Assembly (NCBI RefSeq): GCF_963675165.1
Contig: NC_087380.1
Span: forward strand, 2,471,803 to 2,535,802
Length of the DNA stretch: 64,000 nucleotides
Direction: 5' to 3'
DNA from: Halichondria panicea
Lineage: Eukaryota > Porifera > Demospongiae > Suberitida > Halichondriidae
Shown: in pieces, positions 50,456 to 63,840 of the stretch
Position numbering within the stretch: position 1 is the first letter of the stretch
How the letters are laid out: each line of letters opens with the position of its first letter
Translations under genes and position numbers: made by a program
Notes under the pieces: model-generated
Seen by the model: only the letters and a program-made list of their open reading frames with translations
What the model was told of the DNA's origin: nothing
Database searches by the model: none

Positions 50456-53094
50456 TGTGTGTGCGTGTGTACGTGCATGCGTGCGTGCGTGCGTGCGTGT
50501 GTGAATGAGGTGTGGGTGTGAGTGTGTGTGCATGAGGCGTGGGTGTGAGTGTGTGTGCATGAGGCGTGGGTGCGAGTGTGTGTGCATGTGAGGCGTGGGT
50601 GTATAGGTGCAGCATTTGTAGCAAACAATACTTAGTGAGTGCATTATGCATTTATTTAAGGTCAACGGCAGAACTATTGCCTTACTGTATTTTACTGTGG
50701 TGAATGCTCTGTGTCTTGGTCGACAATGTTAAACAGATTTCTTCCTCGTTGCTAGGCGGATCAGCATAGGGGTCAAAGTCCCCCATCGTAGCATTGTGTG
50801 GGAGGGTGCCTTTTTGTGATACAGTCTATAATTATAAGGGGGCAGTGCCATTCATGATTTAAGAATGTGCACATTGAGAAACAATTTTGATTTTAGCATG
50901 CATACTTTGTCTAACTTTCACACAACAAATTCATACCAATTAATGTACACAAAAGTGTACAAATTCACCAATGAGCCATTAATTTGTACATAATTATACA
51001 AACACACTTGATCGAAATATTGTACTCAGATATTACAAAAGTAAAGTGTACCAATTTATTCCAATTTGTACACTCATGTTTTCTTTTTACTTTACACACA
51101 AATATTACGTTTAGAGAATTTTGCATCAATTAAATGGAACCTTTTTAGCCTATGAGCATGCTTGAGGTATCACATACATGCTGTTACGAATTTCCCAAAA
51201 TAGGATACATACTGTAGAATCACTTGAATAGTGTAGAATGTGGCAAGTGTAGGAATGCTTGTACCCTATTTTGGGAATTCATCTTAATTCTTTTGATTTC
51301 TAAGTGTAAACAAATGATTATATTTCACCATAATAAGGCGTGATTATTAATATCAATTATCTCACCTCTTCCATAAACTGACAATAGACTTCATTCTCAG
51401 GTCCAAATGAGCGATAGATATCGAACACTGCATCTGTGCTCTGCCGATTAACTGTTCTATTTCTCTGTGTATGTGCATGCATGTGTTTGATTTTGAGCTA
51501 TACATAGGAAGCTTACAGTGTGTGTGTGTGCATGATTGGCATTTACTAGCATGGATTTTTAAGAAAAATGTTCATTGTAACGAATAAACATGGTACTACC
51601 TTAATTACTCCGTACTACCGTAGTGTGCAGTACATGTATATAATAGGGTATAATAATTATGTGTTCAGTATAATACATACCCACCTTATGAACTGCATAT
51701 CGTTCGCTGTCTGGCTCTGAACTAGCGTAAGTTTCAAAAGAGTCGATAAAATCTGGGGTGTCAGAGTCCAGTGGTTTCTGTACACTAGCTCCGTCCATGG
51801 CTACGTACATAGACTCCATCTGATTCCTTGGCTTAGCGATGGCACCGCTCTTTGTGCTTATAGGGATTTCATAGTCAGTCATTGGACCCGTTTCTATGGC
51901 AGTGCTGTTCAGGTAGTGGGCTAAAGCCGAGTTTGCACGAATTGGAGCTTCATCGTAGACAGTATTGTCTGCGCGGCATGAATGAAGATAAAATAATCAG
52001 TATTACTTGAATTTCACTCACCGTATGATGGTACCTCTTGACTCTTTCTCTTGAATCTTTTCTCCCAACTTGAGCCCCTTCCTTTTTTGTACCACAGTAG
52101 CAGACCTAGCACTGATATGGCAACAATGACACCAATAAGGATCATCACTGCAATGATGATGCCTGCCACGCCCCCTCCGGAGAGACCCTCGTCAGATGAC
52201 TGCTGATTAGTTCCTGAGTCTGTGCTGTTTGGGGGAGTGGTCACAGGAGCTGTCACAGGAACTGTCACAGGAACTGTTGATTCTATTGTGAAATCATTCA
52301 TATCTGTAGTTAGTGTTGTCATAATTGTTGGTGTCATTGTAGTCAAGTCCGTTTCTATAGCTGTTTGTATTGTATTGTTACGTTTTGTTTGTTCGTGTTT
52401 GGAGTGAAGATAAAATTAATAATAAATCAGTGAAAGGGAAACTTGAATGTAACTATACCTATGTCAGCTGTCAAATAAAGCTCATGCCCAGTTATTTCCT
52501 GCGCTAATTCAGAAGTTGTTACGGCATTAATGTCTGCACCGGTGTCAATGTAGTACAACCGACTCCCTGGAAAATCATCCGAAACCATTCTCAACCCATC
52601 AGATCCGGGTATATACACAGCTAGAATATCGTTTTCTTCAATGGGAATAAAATCACTTTCTTGCAGAATGTGATCTCTGCAATCAAACCTTTCAGAACGG
52701 CCAAAGTTCAAGACATCATCAGTTTGTGACGATTGGGCCACTCTTTCGTAAGTATCTGTGCCTGCCATTTGTCTCCATACTTGCAGCAATGCTGTGAATT
52801 CTCGGGATAGAAGTATACGTCGCTGGGCAAAATGGCAGAAATGCCAGGCAGTGATCCGCCCAGAGCAAGGAGCTGGATGATCAATGTCCAAGAACAATGT
52901 ACCAGTCATAGGAGAAGAGGAAGCCGATTCTAGCAAATCACCAACTGTGCAATGTTCTTGCCCATCAACAGTTACTGTAGAGACAGTTTAATTTCACTAC
53001 CTGTAATAGCTAAAATTTATAGACCACACTTACCTGCTAAAAGAGAGGCTACAATCAGCAGAAGAAAAGGAATTTGCATAGCAGCTTTCTTCAT
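47931..53094 (-). CDS. Receptor tyrosine kinase C
   Basis: Exons 53034-53094, 52459-52974, 52022-52360, 51685-51968, 51366-51464, 50686-50825, 49759-49975, 49633-49700, 49394-49544, 49018-49224, 48872-48957, 47931-48720 (2958 nt, 985 aa). Signal peptide MKKAAMQIPFLLLIVASLLA, then the shared ectodomain (APCSGRITAWHFCHF, 516-nt exon), stalk, and membrane segment (GVAGIIIAVMILIGVIVAIS). Juxtamembrane tyrosines include DYEIP and SMYVAM. Kinase motifs: GSGEFAFV, K511, HRDLAARN (D610), DFG (D628). The C-tail is unusually long (about 220 residues after the kinase) with Pro-rich stretches (NAPPPLPSTPIP, PPATPPPPM) and YDD, YED and YEVP motifs, suitable for SH3/SH2 adaptors. Confidence 0.9.
49978..50459. 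repeat. Interrupted (TG)n microsatellite in RTK-C intron
   Basis: About 480 bp of TG with TGG interruptions (GTGGTGGTG clusters). It starts directly at the acceptor of the exon that encodes the Gly-rich loop. A variant array GTGTGCATGAGGCGTGGGTG follows at 50500-50605. Confidence 0.97.
51188..51280. mobile_element. Short TIR element in RTK-C intron
   Basis: GAATTTCCCAAAATAGG and CCTATTTTGGGAATTC at the ends of 93 bp. Confidence 0.65.
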
Positions 53095-53398
53095 TAGAAT
53101 AGTATATCTTTGCTAGCTTCTTTGCCAGAAATTAAAACACTGTTATCACTAACACTAAATGAAAACCAGTAGATCTGTGCATTATAGCTGAGTACTTACT
53201 AGTATGTTGTGGAATGTTTGTTTGTGTCTTCAATTGTATCAATTAACAGTATGTTTCGGTAATGGTCAGTTGGAATGCAATGTTTACTGACATCAAATTA
53301 TTAATATGTTGGATCAATTTCGTATGTCCATAAGTACAATGTTTCCCACGAGGTCGAGTGAGATGAAAATAGTATTATGTAGGTGTAAAATAGTAGCA

Positions 53399-53530
53399 CA
53401 CTAGTGTTAAAAATGATGTGTGGTTTTAACGCAGATGCGTGGCTATTGTGACAAATATTATGGAAAAAACGCACATTTGTCACAATAGTCACGCACTCTG
53501 CGTCAAAACTGTACACATCATTTTTAGTGA
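53399..53530. mobile_element. Hairpin element between RTK-C and unit D
   Basis: CACTAGTGTTAAAAATGATG pairs with CATCATTTTTAGTG, and the interior GTGGCTATTGTGACAAAT pairs with ATTTGTCACAATAGTCAC. Confidence 0.75.
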
Positions 53531-53613
53531 TATGGCAACTGGACAAAATAAATGGACAAAATAAATGTTAACCATGGCAACCCGTAAATGTATGTTTCTG
53601 GTCAGGGGCTTAC

Positions 53614-54469
53614 CTATAACTCCGCTCAGATGCAGTACTTGCTGAGTCAGCTTTTGCATCGATGTTGTTGACAGTTGTTTCACAAACTGTGCATCATTTT
53701 CACCCTCCAGCTCGTCCAAGAGCAGCTTGTCGCCTGGCTTGCTCCTACTCACCATACGGAGGCCTCTCACACTCGGAAGATGAATACCAAATACGTCTCC
53801 TTTCTCCACCCTGACTGGAAGCTCTAGGCTCACATCGTGACAGGAGAAATCGTTCTTTTCAGGAATAATGTCATACTCCTGTGTGCTATCGACTATTCTG
53901 GTGTAGATATCGGTGCTAGTTTGCCTCCAGATTTGAATAGATGCAGAATACTTGGCTTCGAAAAGGAGTAGAGGACTGTAGTGACAGAATCTCCAAGCTA
54001 TTAGTGAGCCTGAACACTCAGCAGGGTGCTCAATGTTCAAATAGATCCCTGACACTTGGTAATCCCTCGTATCAACTTCATCTCTGTTACCCAGTGTACA
54101 GTTTATTGTTAATTCTTGTCCGTAAACAGATTCTACAGAAGGTTTATTACACTCAGTAAAAGAGGTGGTATAGTGTATACATCTTATTGCACAAGGAGTA
54201 CTACACCTTGACGTACAGTACGTGTGAGGTTATACGGTTGTCTAATCCTGTCAGTGAGTGCATGTGCGTGCCTTAATTTAAGATAATTATAGTGCTAGAC
54301 TTTATGTATACATTCTCTCGAGGAACTCTATTAAGGCATGCATGCACGTGCTTAGATTTAGCGTTGTACTATACTATATGGTTCCACTTAGCTTTCAAGC
54401 TTCAGCTTGAATCAACTCACTGGTTAGAAGGCAAGATATCACCACCAATACAGAGATGTTAGATTTCAT
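53614..54469 (-). CDS. Signal peptide plus RTK-type ectodomain, no kinase (unit D)
   Basis: Exons 54421-54469 (signal MKSNISVLVVISCLLT) and 53614-54132 (519 nt), both ending phase 1 with good donors. The ectodomain is of the cluster type (AECSGSLIAWRFCHY, IWRQTS). No membrane or kinase exon follows before the start of RTK-C at 53094. The phase-1/phase-1 exon could be spliced onto the RTK-C ectodomain exon, giving a receptor with two ectodomains, or it may be a remnant of a fourth receptor. The coding end is therefore undefined. Confidence 0.65.
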
Positions 54470-55274
54470 TTTGCTCTTTGTACTATAACTATAAGACTGA
54501 CTCTATTATGCTTTGTCAAAGCCTTGTATGCAGGGAAGAGCTATATATGAAAGGCTATCTGGTACACCCACTCAAACAGTAAACCTGACACTATACGCTT
54601 TGATATGTGTTCTCTCCAATATACAGTGCACGTTAGATGCATGACAATCTGTAATTCTATCATGCATATATGGATTCCTATATATATAGGATGGTATAAT
54701 AATAATTTCGTATACTTTTAGCAATTATAGTGCAACGTATATAGGTATAATTTCAAGTGTAATGATTGCATGTACACCTATACGCATTCCACCAAAATGC
54801 ATGCTATAATTATAATTCTAATAAGATCTTGTCGTAAGATATTTCGGGTTAAAGTCATGCATGCTGGACAAGCAAGTCTATAATTATGTTGGCCGAGAAG
54901 GGTCACCCGCCATGCACAATTAACCGTGCGCGCTTAAAAGGTAAGCATGCACTATATATAGAGCTGCTTTTACTAAGTAAAGAATCACTATAATAGCATA
55001 ATTATAGTACATGCAGTTACTCCATGCATTCATTATAATTATAATTATAGTACGATTTCTGCCCAATTAATGGACTGCAATTGAGTTTGCTTTATTTAAC
55101 TGTTTATTATGCAACTTATTCCACAGATAATTATAAATCCATGCTCTATCTAAAATAATAACAGCTTAACAAAAATACATATTAATGCTATAAATTAAGA
55201 ACTGATAAATGCTAAAAACGTTTGCACAGTACCATATACTCGTAAAAGTACCATATACTGTTTCTGCGAACTTG
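54470..55274. other. Intergenic between unit D and convertase E
   Basis: AT-rich without gene signal. A one-ended copy of the fold-back element is at about 54890-54940. Confidence 0.5.
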
Positions 55275-58200
55275 CTACATAGAAGCCAACCACAGAGAGA
55301 GTAATCCCATGAAGATTGTCAGCATGGTGAACGAACTGAGAAGAACAGCTGCACCAGCTGTTGTTGAGGCCTGTGTGTTTGACGGTGCAGCTGTTGTTGA
55401 GGCCTGTGTGCTTGACGGTGCAGCTGTTGTTGAGGGCTGTGTGCTTGACGGTGCATCAGGTACACACTCCTCTTCAGGAATGTTGTCCTTGTAGCAATAG
55501 CCGTTTCGTTCCATAAAGTTCTGAGGGCAAGAATCGATGCACTCCCGCGTCATAGCATTACGTAGATTGGCACAAGCATCGCAATACTGAGCCCCTGACG
55601 CTGCACAGCCTTTGTTGGGGTCACAGCTCTCGTGGCACTGAGTGGGGACTCGACTGACAGCTTCGGGTGTGTTGTCAGTACCATAAAATGTTATCCCATG
55701 GATGGTCACTTGGACAGTAGCATTTTCATAATCGTTTCTATTCCGTACGGTGAGATTCCATATTCCATTCGGATTTTCTCCCCAAAAATGGAGGGACGAA
55801 AACAGGAAATTAGAGTAAGTATCCAACCTAGTATCGGCAGTTCGATATGGCAGAACGATTGAGCTGGTTCCTGAGGGAGAAGTGAGCTCCACTTGAATAT
55901 TGCCCCGATATGCGACATGGCGCAATGTCTGTGTTTTGTCGTCATTGAAATAGGGGGCGAATAACGAGTCATCAGGGACGGAGAGAGTGAGTTCCACCAC
56001 AACATGCTCCAGATATCCAATGTCCGATGTGTACATGTGCGTAACGACCAAGGTATCACTACCAGGCACCAATCTAATAAGGTAATATAAAGAGAGCTAT
56101 ATAACAATTATAAAAACTTACCCTGTGCTAGTTGAAGGAACAGTAGTGTCATTCTGTTGTTCAGGCACGCTGATCCAGTTCCGGGCACGAGTAACTAGTG
56201 CCTCTGCGTCTAGAGCACCGAATCCAAACTTGTGACTGACCCTCAGCGATGGAGTGGCACCATTTGTAAACCAGTTCCCGTTGACTAGGATGTCACCATT
56301 GGAGGTGTATACAATTAAATACTGCACGTCCCGCCAGGTCAGGTCATTACTATATAGGTATATATATAGAGAGCAATGATGGTTATAGTTCATCAACTTG
56401 TTAGTCAGTGGACAGCTATATAGTATCGCCATCAGAATTCAGGGGCGGCCAGGAATTTTAATAGGGGGGAAAATCACAAAACATTATTCTAAAAAAAGGT
56501 CAACTGTTTTTCAATGCTCCATAGTTCTGAGGTGATAGTCAGGATCTATTTTTTATGTTTCCTGCATGACTCATTGAGTCAGGCTCAGTATTAAACTGGG
56601 TGTGGTCATGATAATGTCACCTAGCTACATCATCCAGTGCATGCAGTGAGTTAATAGCTATAGCTATAATTATAGTAGCTGCAGGGTAGATTACTATATA
56701 GATGGAAATGAGCCCCCTATTCCATACCCCTGGATCTGCCCCTGGAATTCAGAAGAGAGGAGTAGGATGTAGGATGTAGGACATACATGCATCTGCATGC
56801 GATCTATAAGCAGTGCATGCATAAATTTTTAAAACCCATGTAGCTAAGTACACACATGCACTGTGGTACACGTCTAATAATAATATAGAATGGTGCTCTG
56901 GTTCTTTTACTTTGCTTCCAACATGAGTGCAACTATTCCAGAAGCCAGGGGTGCTGCAGCACTAGTACCATCAAAGTTCCTGATGCAAGCGTTCTCAACA
57001 CTTGTAGTTGTCTAAGGGGAAAGAAATCCAACAGTCTCACATGTGTAACATTTGACTCAGAGCTCAATCAAACATGCAGCTCACTATAAATAATTATAAT
57101 ACATTCAGTATAATTATGCTATAGTACGAGCCCTTTCAAATATACCACACGTTGGAGTCGACTAGTGCTATCAACAAATGCCACAGCCATCTTCCCAGCA
57201 CACTGCTCATCGTATCGCGCCTGTTCTCCATTGCTATTAACAGCTCCTATCCCAATAGTGTAGATACTGCTGGAATAGCCATCAGCAGCACATGAGTCTC
57301 CCATCGCTCCACCATTGCCAGCAGCAAACACGAAAATGGTTCCCTTGCCCTGACGACCCTACAGTAAATATCATCATGCCTGTGTATCACTATAGCAGAA
57401 GTGAAGGGTGCACTTAACACTATACTACACCATGGATATTGACGCTATATATAGCCACGAACCAAGAGGAAACATATATTATACTCCCATGCATGACTAA
57501 ATAATACTTATATAGACACTGTTTTGGAGGTGTCTATATATGGGATTTAGAAGCCTGAGCGTAGCGAAGGTACTATATACATGCATGCATGCATGTGCCC
57601 TTGAGGAATAATTCTATAAATCACATATAGACACCAACAAAACTCATTTAGATACATATATAGTGCGCATGCGCAAACTTTTCCTCGAGGCTTGACAACA
57701 ACTTGACAACAGGATACTAAGTAAGTTGTAGGCATACTATATAAGTGTCATTGTATATATACCTCCTCTGAGGCACTTTTCACATGATCTTATGTCTATA
57801 AGTACATGCATGCAGTCATGATTAATACCAATACATAATATGGGTAACCTTGAATATTTAATTGCATGTAGTACATCAGAACGTACAGTTCTTGCTGCTG
57901 TCTCGAGTACTTGAGAGAGCAGTTCTCCAGGTTGTTCAGCAGATCCACCGTCATCAGATGGTCCCCAACTGTTGCTGAATATATGAATCTTGTCTGTCAT
58001 GTGACCGAGTGCACTAGCCTCTGTGATGTCAGTTACAACTAGTCCTAGCAACCGTATGCCTATATACACGGAATTGTAAAATAGAGAATGTGTTAGCATT
58101 GTAGTACAGTATAATTATAGCACAAAATGTTCGAGGGTCTTAATTTTGTTCGCTGTTTTCGTGGGTTAGCAATCCTCCACGAAAATTAGGTGCATTTCAA

Positions 58201-60272
58201 TGGAAGACATGCACAACCGCGAAACGAATTGCTTTTAGAGGCCATTTTACAAAATTTAAGTGCTTCGAAAATTGTGCGTAATAAGGGTCATTATTTTGGG
58301 GGTATAATTATATTAACAGTAAGTTATAGCTTTGGAGAGCTTCACATAAGTCTTATGCGCATAATACATTTCAGTGAGGCTTTCCTGGTGTACCTGTGAT
58401 CTGACTGTTGTAGGCTACTCCCACTCCACAGTGTGAGTTGCTCTTTGCCATGGCGATCTCTCCCGCACAGTTAGTCCCATGAGATTCCCGACTCCCGAGG
58501 CCATCAGCGTTTGGGAAAGGATTGCCATCACCATCCGCCACATCGGCTTGAATGGAAGAGTTCTGGTAAATACCGGTAAAAATTATCAACCAAGGCGAAG
58601 TTATGATAGCAGATCTTGTAGATGGAGAGTATCAATGCACTTAGTATTATCAATGTGTGTACGGTAATAACATAGTAATCTAATGCCTTACTTACATAGT
58701 TTGCTCTCAAATCAGAGTGAGTGTACTCCACCCCTGCATGGAAATGAAAACGCGTCTTGTTTGTTATGATACAGTATCAGGTCACATACCATCATCCACA
58801 ATGGCTACCACACTACCACATCCTGTTATCCCCTGTAGCCACGCCCTCTCCACATTCAAGTCCCTGCCGCCAGACGCTGCAGGCAGCTGGCCATTGTTCA
58901 ACTATAGCAAGAAGTTCATCATGAACAATCAGTTAGTACAGTAGCTTAATATAGTACCTGCACTGTTTAGCTATAACAAACAATAAATTAAATGACAGGT
59001 AACAGTATAGACTATCGCTAAATCCGGCTCTTCTGTATACTGGTCAGTTTTGGCCGCCCCAAAGGTATCCGACTTATAGCAGCTAGCTAGAGAAAGTTAG
59101 AGCTAAGTTCATGCACTCTTTATATAAAAGATCATTTATCGAGCTGTGTACAAGTGCTCAAAAATCAACTTAAATAGTCTAACAATAATGACATCAATAA
59201 TGAGAGGAAGTATAAATTACCACAAAAGGTTTTTAGCGTATTTACCTCGCTATTCCGGCCAAACTGCATGCACTTTCCCAAGGTTGACCGGATTAACGAG
59301 AATCTACTGTATAATTAAAACTCTACCAGTTGCCATTGAGTGTTCCATTGCGGGTCACTGGGCACAGAGTATCCCTTCTTGACAATCTTTTTCAACTCTT
59401 GCTGCTTCACATATCCAACCTGTGCATATTATATAGCTGTGTCTACCAGAACTGAAATGGGTGCATGACAAACTCGAATAATTAGGACAACTAATTGGAA
59501 TGCGTTGGGCATAACGTCACAGAGGAACAGGCAATCTGATTGGTTGAAGAGGTACAACTTAGAAAATAATGTACTTCACGTATATAGAACAGTCATTAAG
59601 ACTAATCAATTCTGATTGGGCTAGAGCTCACTGCTGTTATGATCGATCTTAACCACAATTCCTGTTCTGTTCTGTGTACTGTTTGTATTGAGGCTTTGCA
59701 GTATATAGAAAACACTCATGCACGCGTTCCATGTGTAATACGTAATATTGACAGTGTAGCTATAACAATGTCCTTAACAATAAAATATTGACATAGCAAC
59801 AATGCATGTCACATGCACACTCACAATACTCTCACTCTCCAGAGCCTGACTGAGATGGTAGACTGGCAGACCACCGAGGCTTCTCTTCCCAAGCAAAGTG
59901 TGCTCAGGCATCATAAAGTGGTACACGTCCTTGAGGAGATCTGGGCTCACCTACAACCAATGACACATTGAGTAGACCTATTACTACTATATGTACCAGG
60001 TCTAGCTCTTATCAAGGACTATACAAATATACACAGGTAAATCTACACTGAAGGTGCTGACGGCTAGAGAGTCTATGTCACTTAAGACTTGATAACTATG
60101 AAGTTACCAGGCCTAAGTTTGTAAAGCCATATTTTGCAGCAAGCTGGTCAGCAGCTTCTGCTCCTCCCTCCACTGCCACTGCCCAGCTGTTGGTGTAGGC
60201 CCTGGCTTCACCTCCAGAGAGTGTGGCTGTTAGCACCAACACAAGTAGAGCTAGAGAGACTAATTGCAACAT
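55275..60272 (-). CDS. Furin/kexin-like proprotein convertase E
   Basis: Exons 60108-60272, 59825-59950, 59327-59419, 58790-58901, 58696-58733, 58394-58562, 57887-58059, 57146-57358, 56911-57011, 56122-56349, 55275-56073 (2217 nt, 738 aa). Signal peptide MLQLVSLALLVLVLTATLSG, prodomain (YTNSWAVAVEGG), and an S8B catalytic domain with D164 (VAIVDDG), H206 (SHGTNCAGE), oxyanion N307 (AAGNGG) and S380 (GTSAAAP). The P domain follows (NLTV, HFWGENPNGIWNLTVRN), then a Cys-rich furin-like repeat, a stalk with three APSSTQxSTTA-type repeats, and a terminal hydrophobic stretch ending five or so residues before the stop. There is no cytosolic tail, so a GPI or tail anchor is possible. Substrates would be secretory proteins with basic sites, for example the two collagens here (inference). 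Confidence 0.92.
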
Positions 60273-60584
60273 GTCACCATAATTATCAATCCCAGCTGCA
60301 CTACACTTGCAATAGACCAGCCCCACCCATTTTCATTGCTGCACATGCGCATTGCTTGAATCTTGTGCTTTCACTGCATGTACCTTATAGACAATGCTCC
60401 AAGTTAAAGTTGCTATTATACTAATGACAGCAGTTATGTTAATAACACGTACTACTACGTAAATGCTAAAATAATTACATAGGCTATTGCTTAACTATAA
60501 AAATTGACGTAATAGTCTACAACGTTTATATAAACTGTTTCTTCAAACTAGATGTACTGATCTAGATAATTATATACATGCAGA

Positions 60585-63500
60585 CTACATAGAACCCAAC
60601 CACAGAGAGAAAAGTCCCATGAAAATAGTCAGCATGGTGAAAGAACTGAGGACAACAGCATCGTCTCGCACACACGCCACTTCCGGAATATTATTGTCGT
60701 AGCAATAACCGTTTCGTTCAATGAAGCTCTGAGGGCAAGAATCAATACACTCCCGTGTCATAGCATTACGTAGATTGGCACAAGCATCGCAATACTGAGT
60801 CCCCGACGCTGCACAGCCTCTGTTGGGGTCACAGCTCTCGTGGCACTGAGTGGGGATTCGACTGACAGCTTGGGGTGTGTTGTCAGTACCATAAAATGTT
60901 ATACCATGGATGGTCACTTGGACAGTAGCATTTTCAAAATCGTTTTTATTCCGTACGGTAAGATTCCATGTTCCATTTGGATTTTCTCCCCAGAAATGGA
61001 CGGATGAAAACCGGAAATTAGAGTAAGTATCCGACCTAGTATCGGCAGGTCGATATGGCAGAATGATTGAGTTGGTTCTAGAGGGAGAAGTGAGCTCCAC
61101 TTGAATATTGCCCCGATATGCGACATGGCGCAAAGTCTGTGTTTTGTCCTCATTGAAATAGGGGGCGAATAACGAGTCATCAGGGACGGAGAGAGTGAGT
61201 TCCACCACAACATGCTCCAGATGTCCAATGTCCGATGTGTACATGTGCGTAACGACCGAGGTATCATTACCAGGCACCAATCTAGAAATATAAATAAGGT
61301 GATAAAGAGACCTATAACAATTAAAAACTTACCCTGTGCTAGTTGAAGGTACAATAGTGTGAATCTGTTGTTCGGGCACGCTGATCCAGTTCCAGGCACG
61401 AGTAACTAGTGCCTCTGCGTCTAGAGCACCAAATCCAAACTTGTGACTGACCCTCAGCGATGGAGTGGCACCATTTGTAAACCAGTTCCCGTTGACTAGG
61501 ATGTCACGATTGGAGGTGTATGCAATTAGATACTGTACGTCCCGCCACGTCAGGTTTGAACTGGGTACATAATAGAGTAGTTTCATTAACTTGTTAGCCA
61601 GTGCATGCATGGACAGCTATATTTAGTATCGCAAGCAGACAACGGAGGAGGTGGGGGAGAACATACATACATGCGTATTTACTAAGCATGCATGCAGTGA
61701 ATTCTGTTTTAAAACCCATGCAGCTAAATACACACTGACATGCACTGTGGTACACATCTACATGTATAATGCTGGTTATGTTACTTTGCTTCTAAGATGA
61801 GTGCAATAATCCCAGAAGCCATGGGTGCTGCAGCACTAGTACCAACAAAGTTATTGATGCAAGCCTCCTCAACACTAGTGGTTATCTATGGAAAAAGAAA
61901 TCCAACAGTCTCACATGTGCAGTTAAAGATCACTAACTCAAAGCTCAATTACATTTAGTACGAGCCCTTTCATTACATACATACCACATGTTGGAATCGA
62001 CTAGTGCTATCAACAAATGCCACGGCCATCTTCCCAGCACACTGCTCATCGTATGGCGCTTGTTCTCCATTGCTATTAGCAGCTCCTATCCCAATAGTGT
62101 AGATACTGTTGCAATAGCCATCAGCAGCACATGAGTCTCCCATGTGTCCACCATTGCCGGCAGCAAACACGAAAATGGTTCCTTTGCCCTGACGACCCTA
62201 CAGTAAATATCATCATGCCTGTGTATATCACTAGCAGAAAGTGAAGGGTGCACTTAACACCATGAATATCGACACTATATAGCCACTAAATTGTTGAGTC
62301 AAGAGGAAACATGTATATACTCCCAAGTAATACTTATAAATAATAGTTAGACACTGTTTAGGAAGTTTCTACATGATTTAGAAGCCCAAAGGGCTGGTTG
62401 TAGTATCCCAAACGCAGTGAGCGTTCCACTAGCCCTGAGGACTTCTAAATCATGTGGAAACTTCCTAAACAGTGTCTAAGCATTATAGATCATAGCAACC
62501 ATGAGTATTTAGCCAATCCGATTTGAATGTTCTTATCTAATCTTTGCTACAAGTGAAGTACATGATTTTCTAAGTAAGTAAGTACATGATTTTCTACATG
62601 ATTTTCTAAGTAGGATAGAACACTTCATTTAGCCAATCAAATTGCAGTATTTATGGCTAATTTTATATAGAAAAACTGTTATGGAGGTGTCGATTGAATT
62701 TAGATTCTGAGCGTAGTGAGGGTACTATACATGTGCCCTTGAGGTATTAAATCACGTGGACACCAACAAAACTTATTTAGTGCGCATGCATGCGCAAACC
62801 TTTCCTCAAGGCTTGACAACAATTAACTTGGATACTATAAATTATAGGCATACTGTATAAGTGTCATAGTATATATATACCTACCTCTCTGAGGCACTTC
62901 AGTTTCGCATGATCTTACATGCAGTCATGCTTAATACCAATAATATTATACTTGTATATTTAATTGCATGGATATCGTATAGCACATCAGAACGTACAGT
63001 TCTTGCAGCTGACTCAAGTACTTGAGAGAGCAGTTCTCCAGGTTGTTCAGCAGCTCCACCGTCGTCAGATGGTCCCCAGCTGCTGCTAAATATATGAATC
63101 TTGTCTGTCATGTGACCGAGTGCACTAGCCTCTGTGATGTCAGTTACAGCTAGTCCTAGCAATCGTATGCCTATATATACATGGAATTGTATACGGTATT
63201 AATTTACATGGTCCTCACAAAATACAATGTGTTAGCATTAATTGTATAGTACCGTATAGCACAACATTTTCGAAGATCTTAATTTATTTCGCTGTTTTCG
63301 TGGGTTAGCAATCTTCTCACAAAAATTAAGTCCCACGAAATGCACAGCTAATGGAAGACATGCACAACCGCGAAATTTATTCAACGAATTGCTTTTACCT
63401 GCCATTTCACAAAATTTAAGTGCTTCGAAAATTTAGCGCTATAAGGGTCATCATTTTGGGGAGGAAGCTGAGTATTTTGGGAGTATACTAACAGTAACTG

Positions 63501-63768
63501 TTGCAATTTAATGTTTAGCTTTGTAGAGCTTCATATAAGTTTTATGCATAATAAATTTCAGTGCATGAGCATTTCCTGTGAATGCAAGAGGACTATTACC
63601 AGTGATCCGACTGTTGTAGGCAACTCCCACTCCACAGTGTGAGTTGCTCTTTGCCATGGCGATCTCTCCCGCACAATTAGTCCCGTGAGATTCCCGATAC
63701 CCAAAGCCATCAACGTCTGGGAAAGGATTGCCGTCACTATCCACAACATCGGCTTGAATGGAAGAGTC
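60585..63768 (-). CDS. Furin/kexin-like convertase F, 5' end not in window
   Basis: Exons 63600-63768, 62998-63170, 61985-62197, 61785-61885, 61333-61560 and 60585-61281 match the six 3' exons of convertase E with identical sizes except the last (697 against 799 nt). His (SHGTNCAGE), Asn (AAGNGG) and Ser (GTSAAAP) are present. The exons for the signal peptide, prodomain and catalytic Asp are not found up to base 64000, where sequence similarity to E breaks off at about 63840, so they lie outside or are lost. The C-terminus lacks the Ser/Thr repeats of E and goes straight from the Cys-rich repeat to the hydrophobic end. Confidence 0.85.
62348..62478. mobile_element. TIR element in convertase F intron
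   Basis: TAGACACTGTTTAGGAAG and CTTCCTAAACAGTGTCTA with further pairing inside (ATGATTTAGAAG / CTTCTAAATCAT). The corresponding place in convertase E has only a partial, related sequence (57513-57650). Confidence 0.75.
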
Positions 63769-63840
63769 CTGGTATAAGTATCGGTAAAAATTATCAACCA
63801 AGGCAAAGTTATGATAGCAGATCTTAATTGTAGATAGAGA

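Noticed and set aside
49729-50665. Long His/Thr-rich minus-strand frame joined to a kinase N-lobe
   Set aside because: The kinase part is the RTK-C exon 49759-49975; the repeat part is intron. The acceptor CAG at the boundary and the phase match with the exon at 50686-50825 support splicing.
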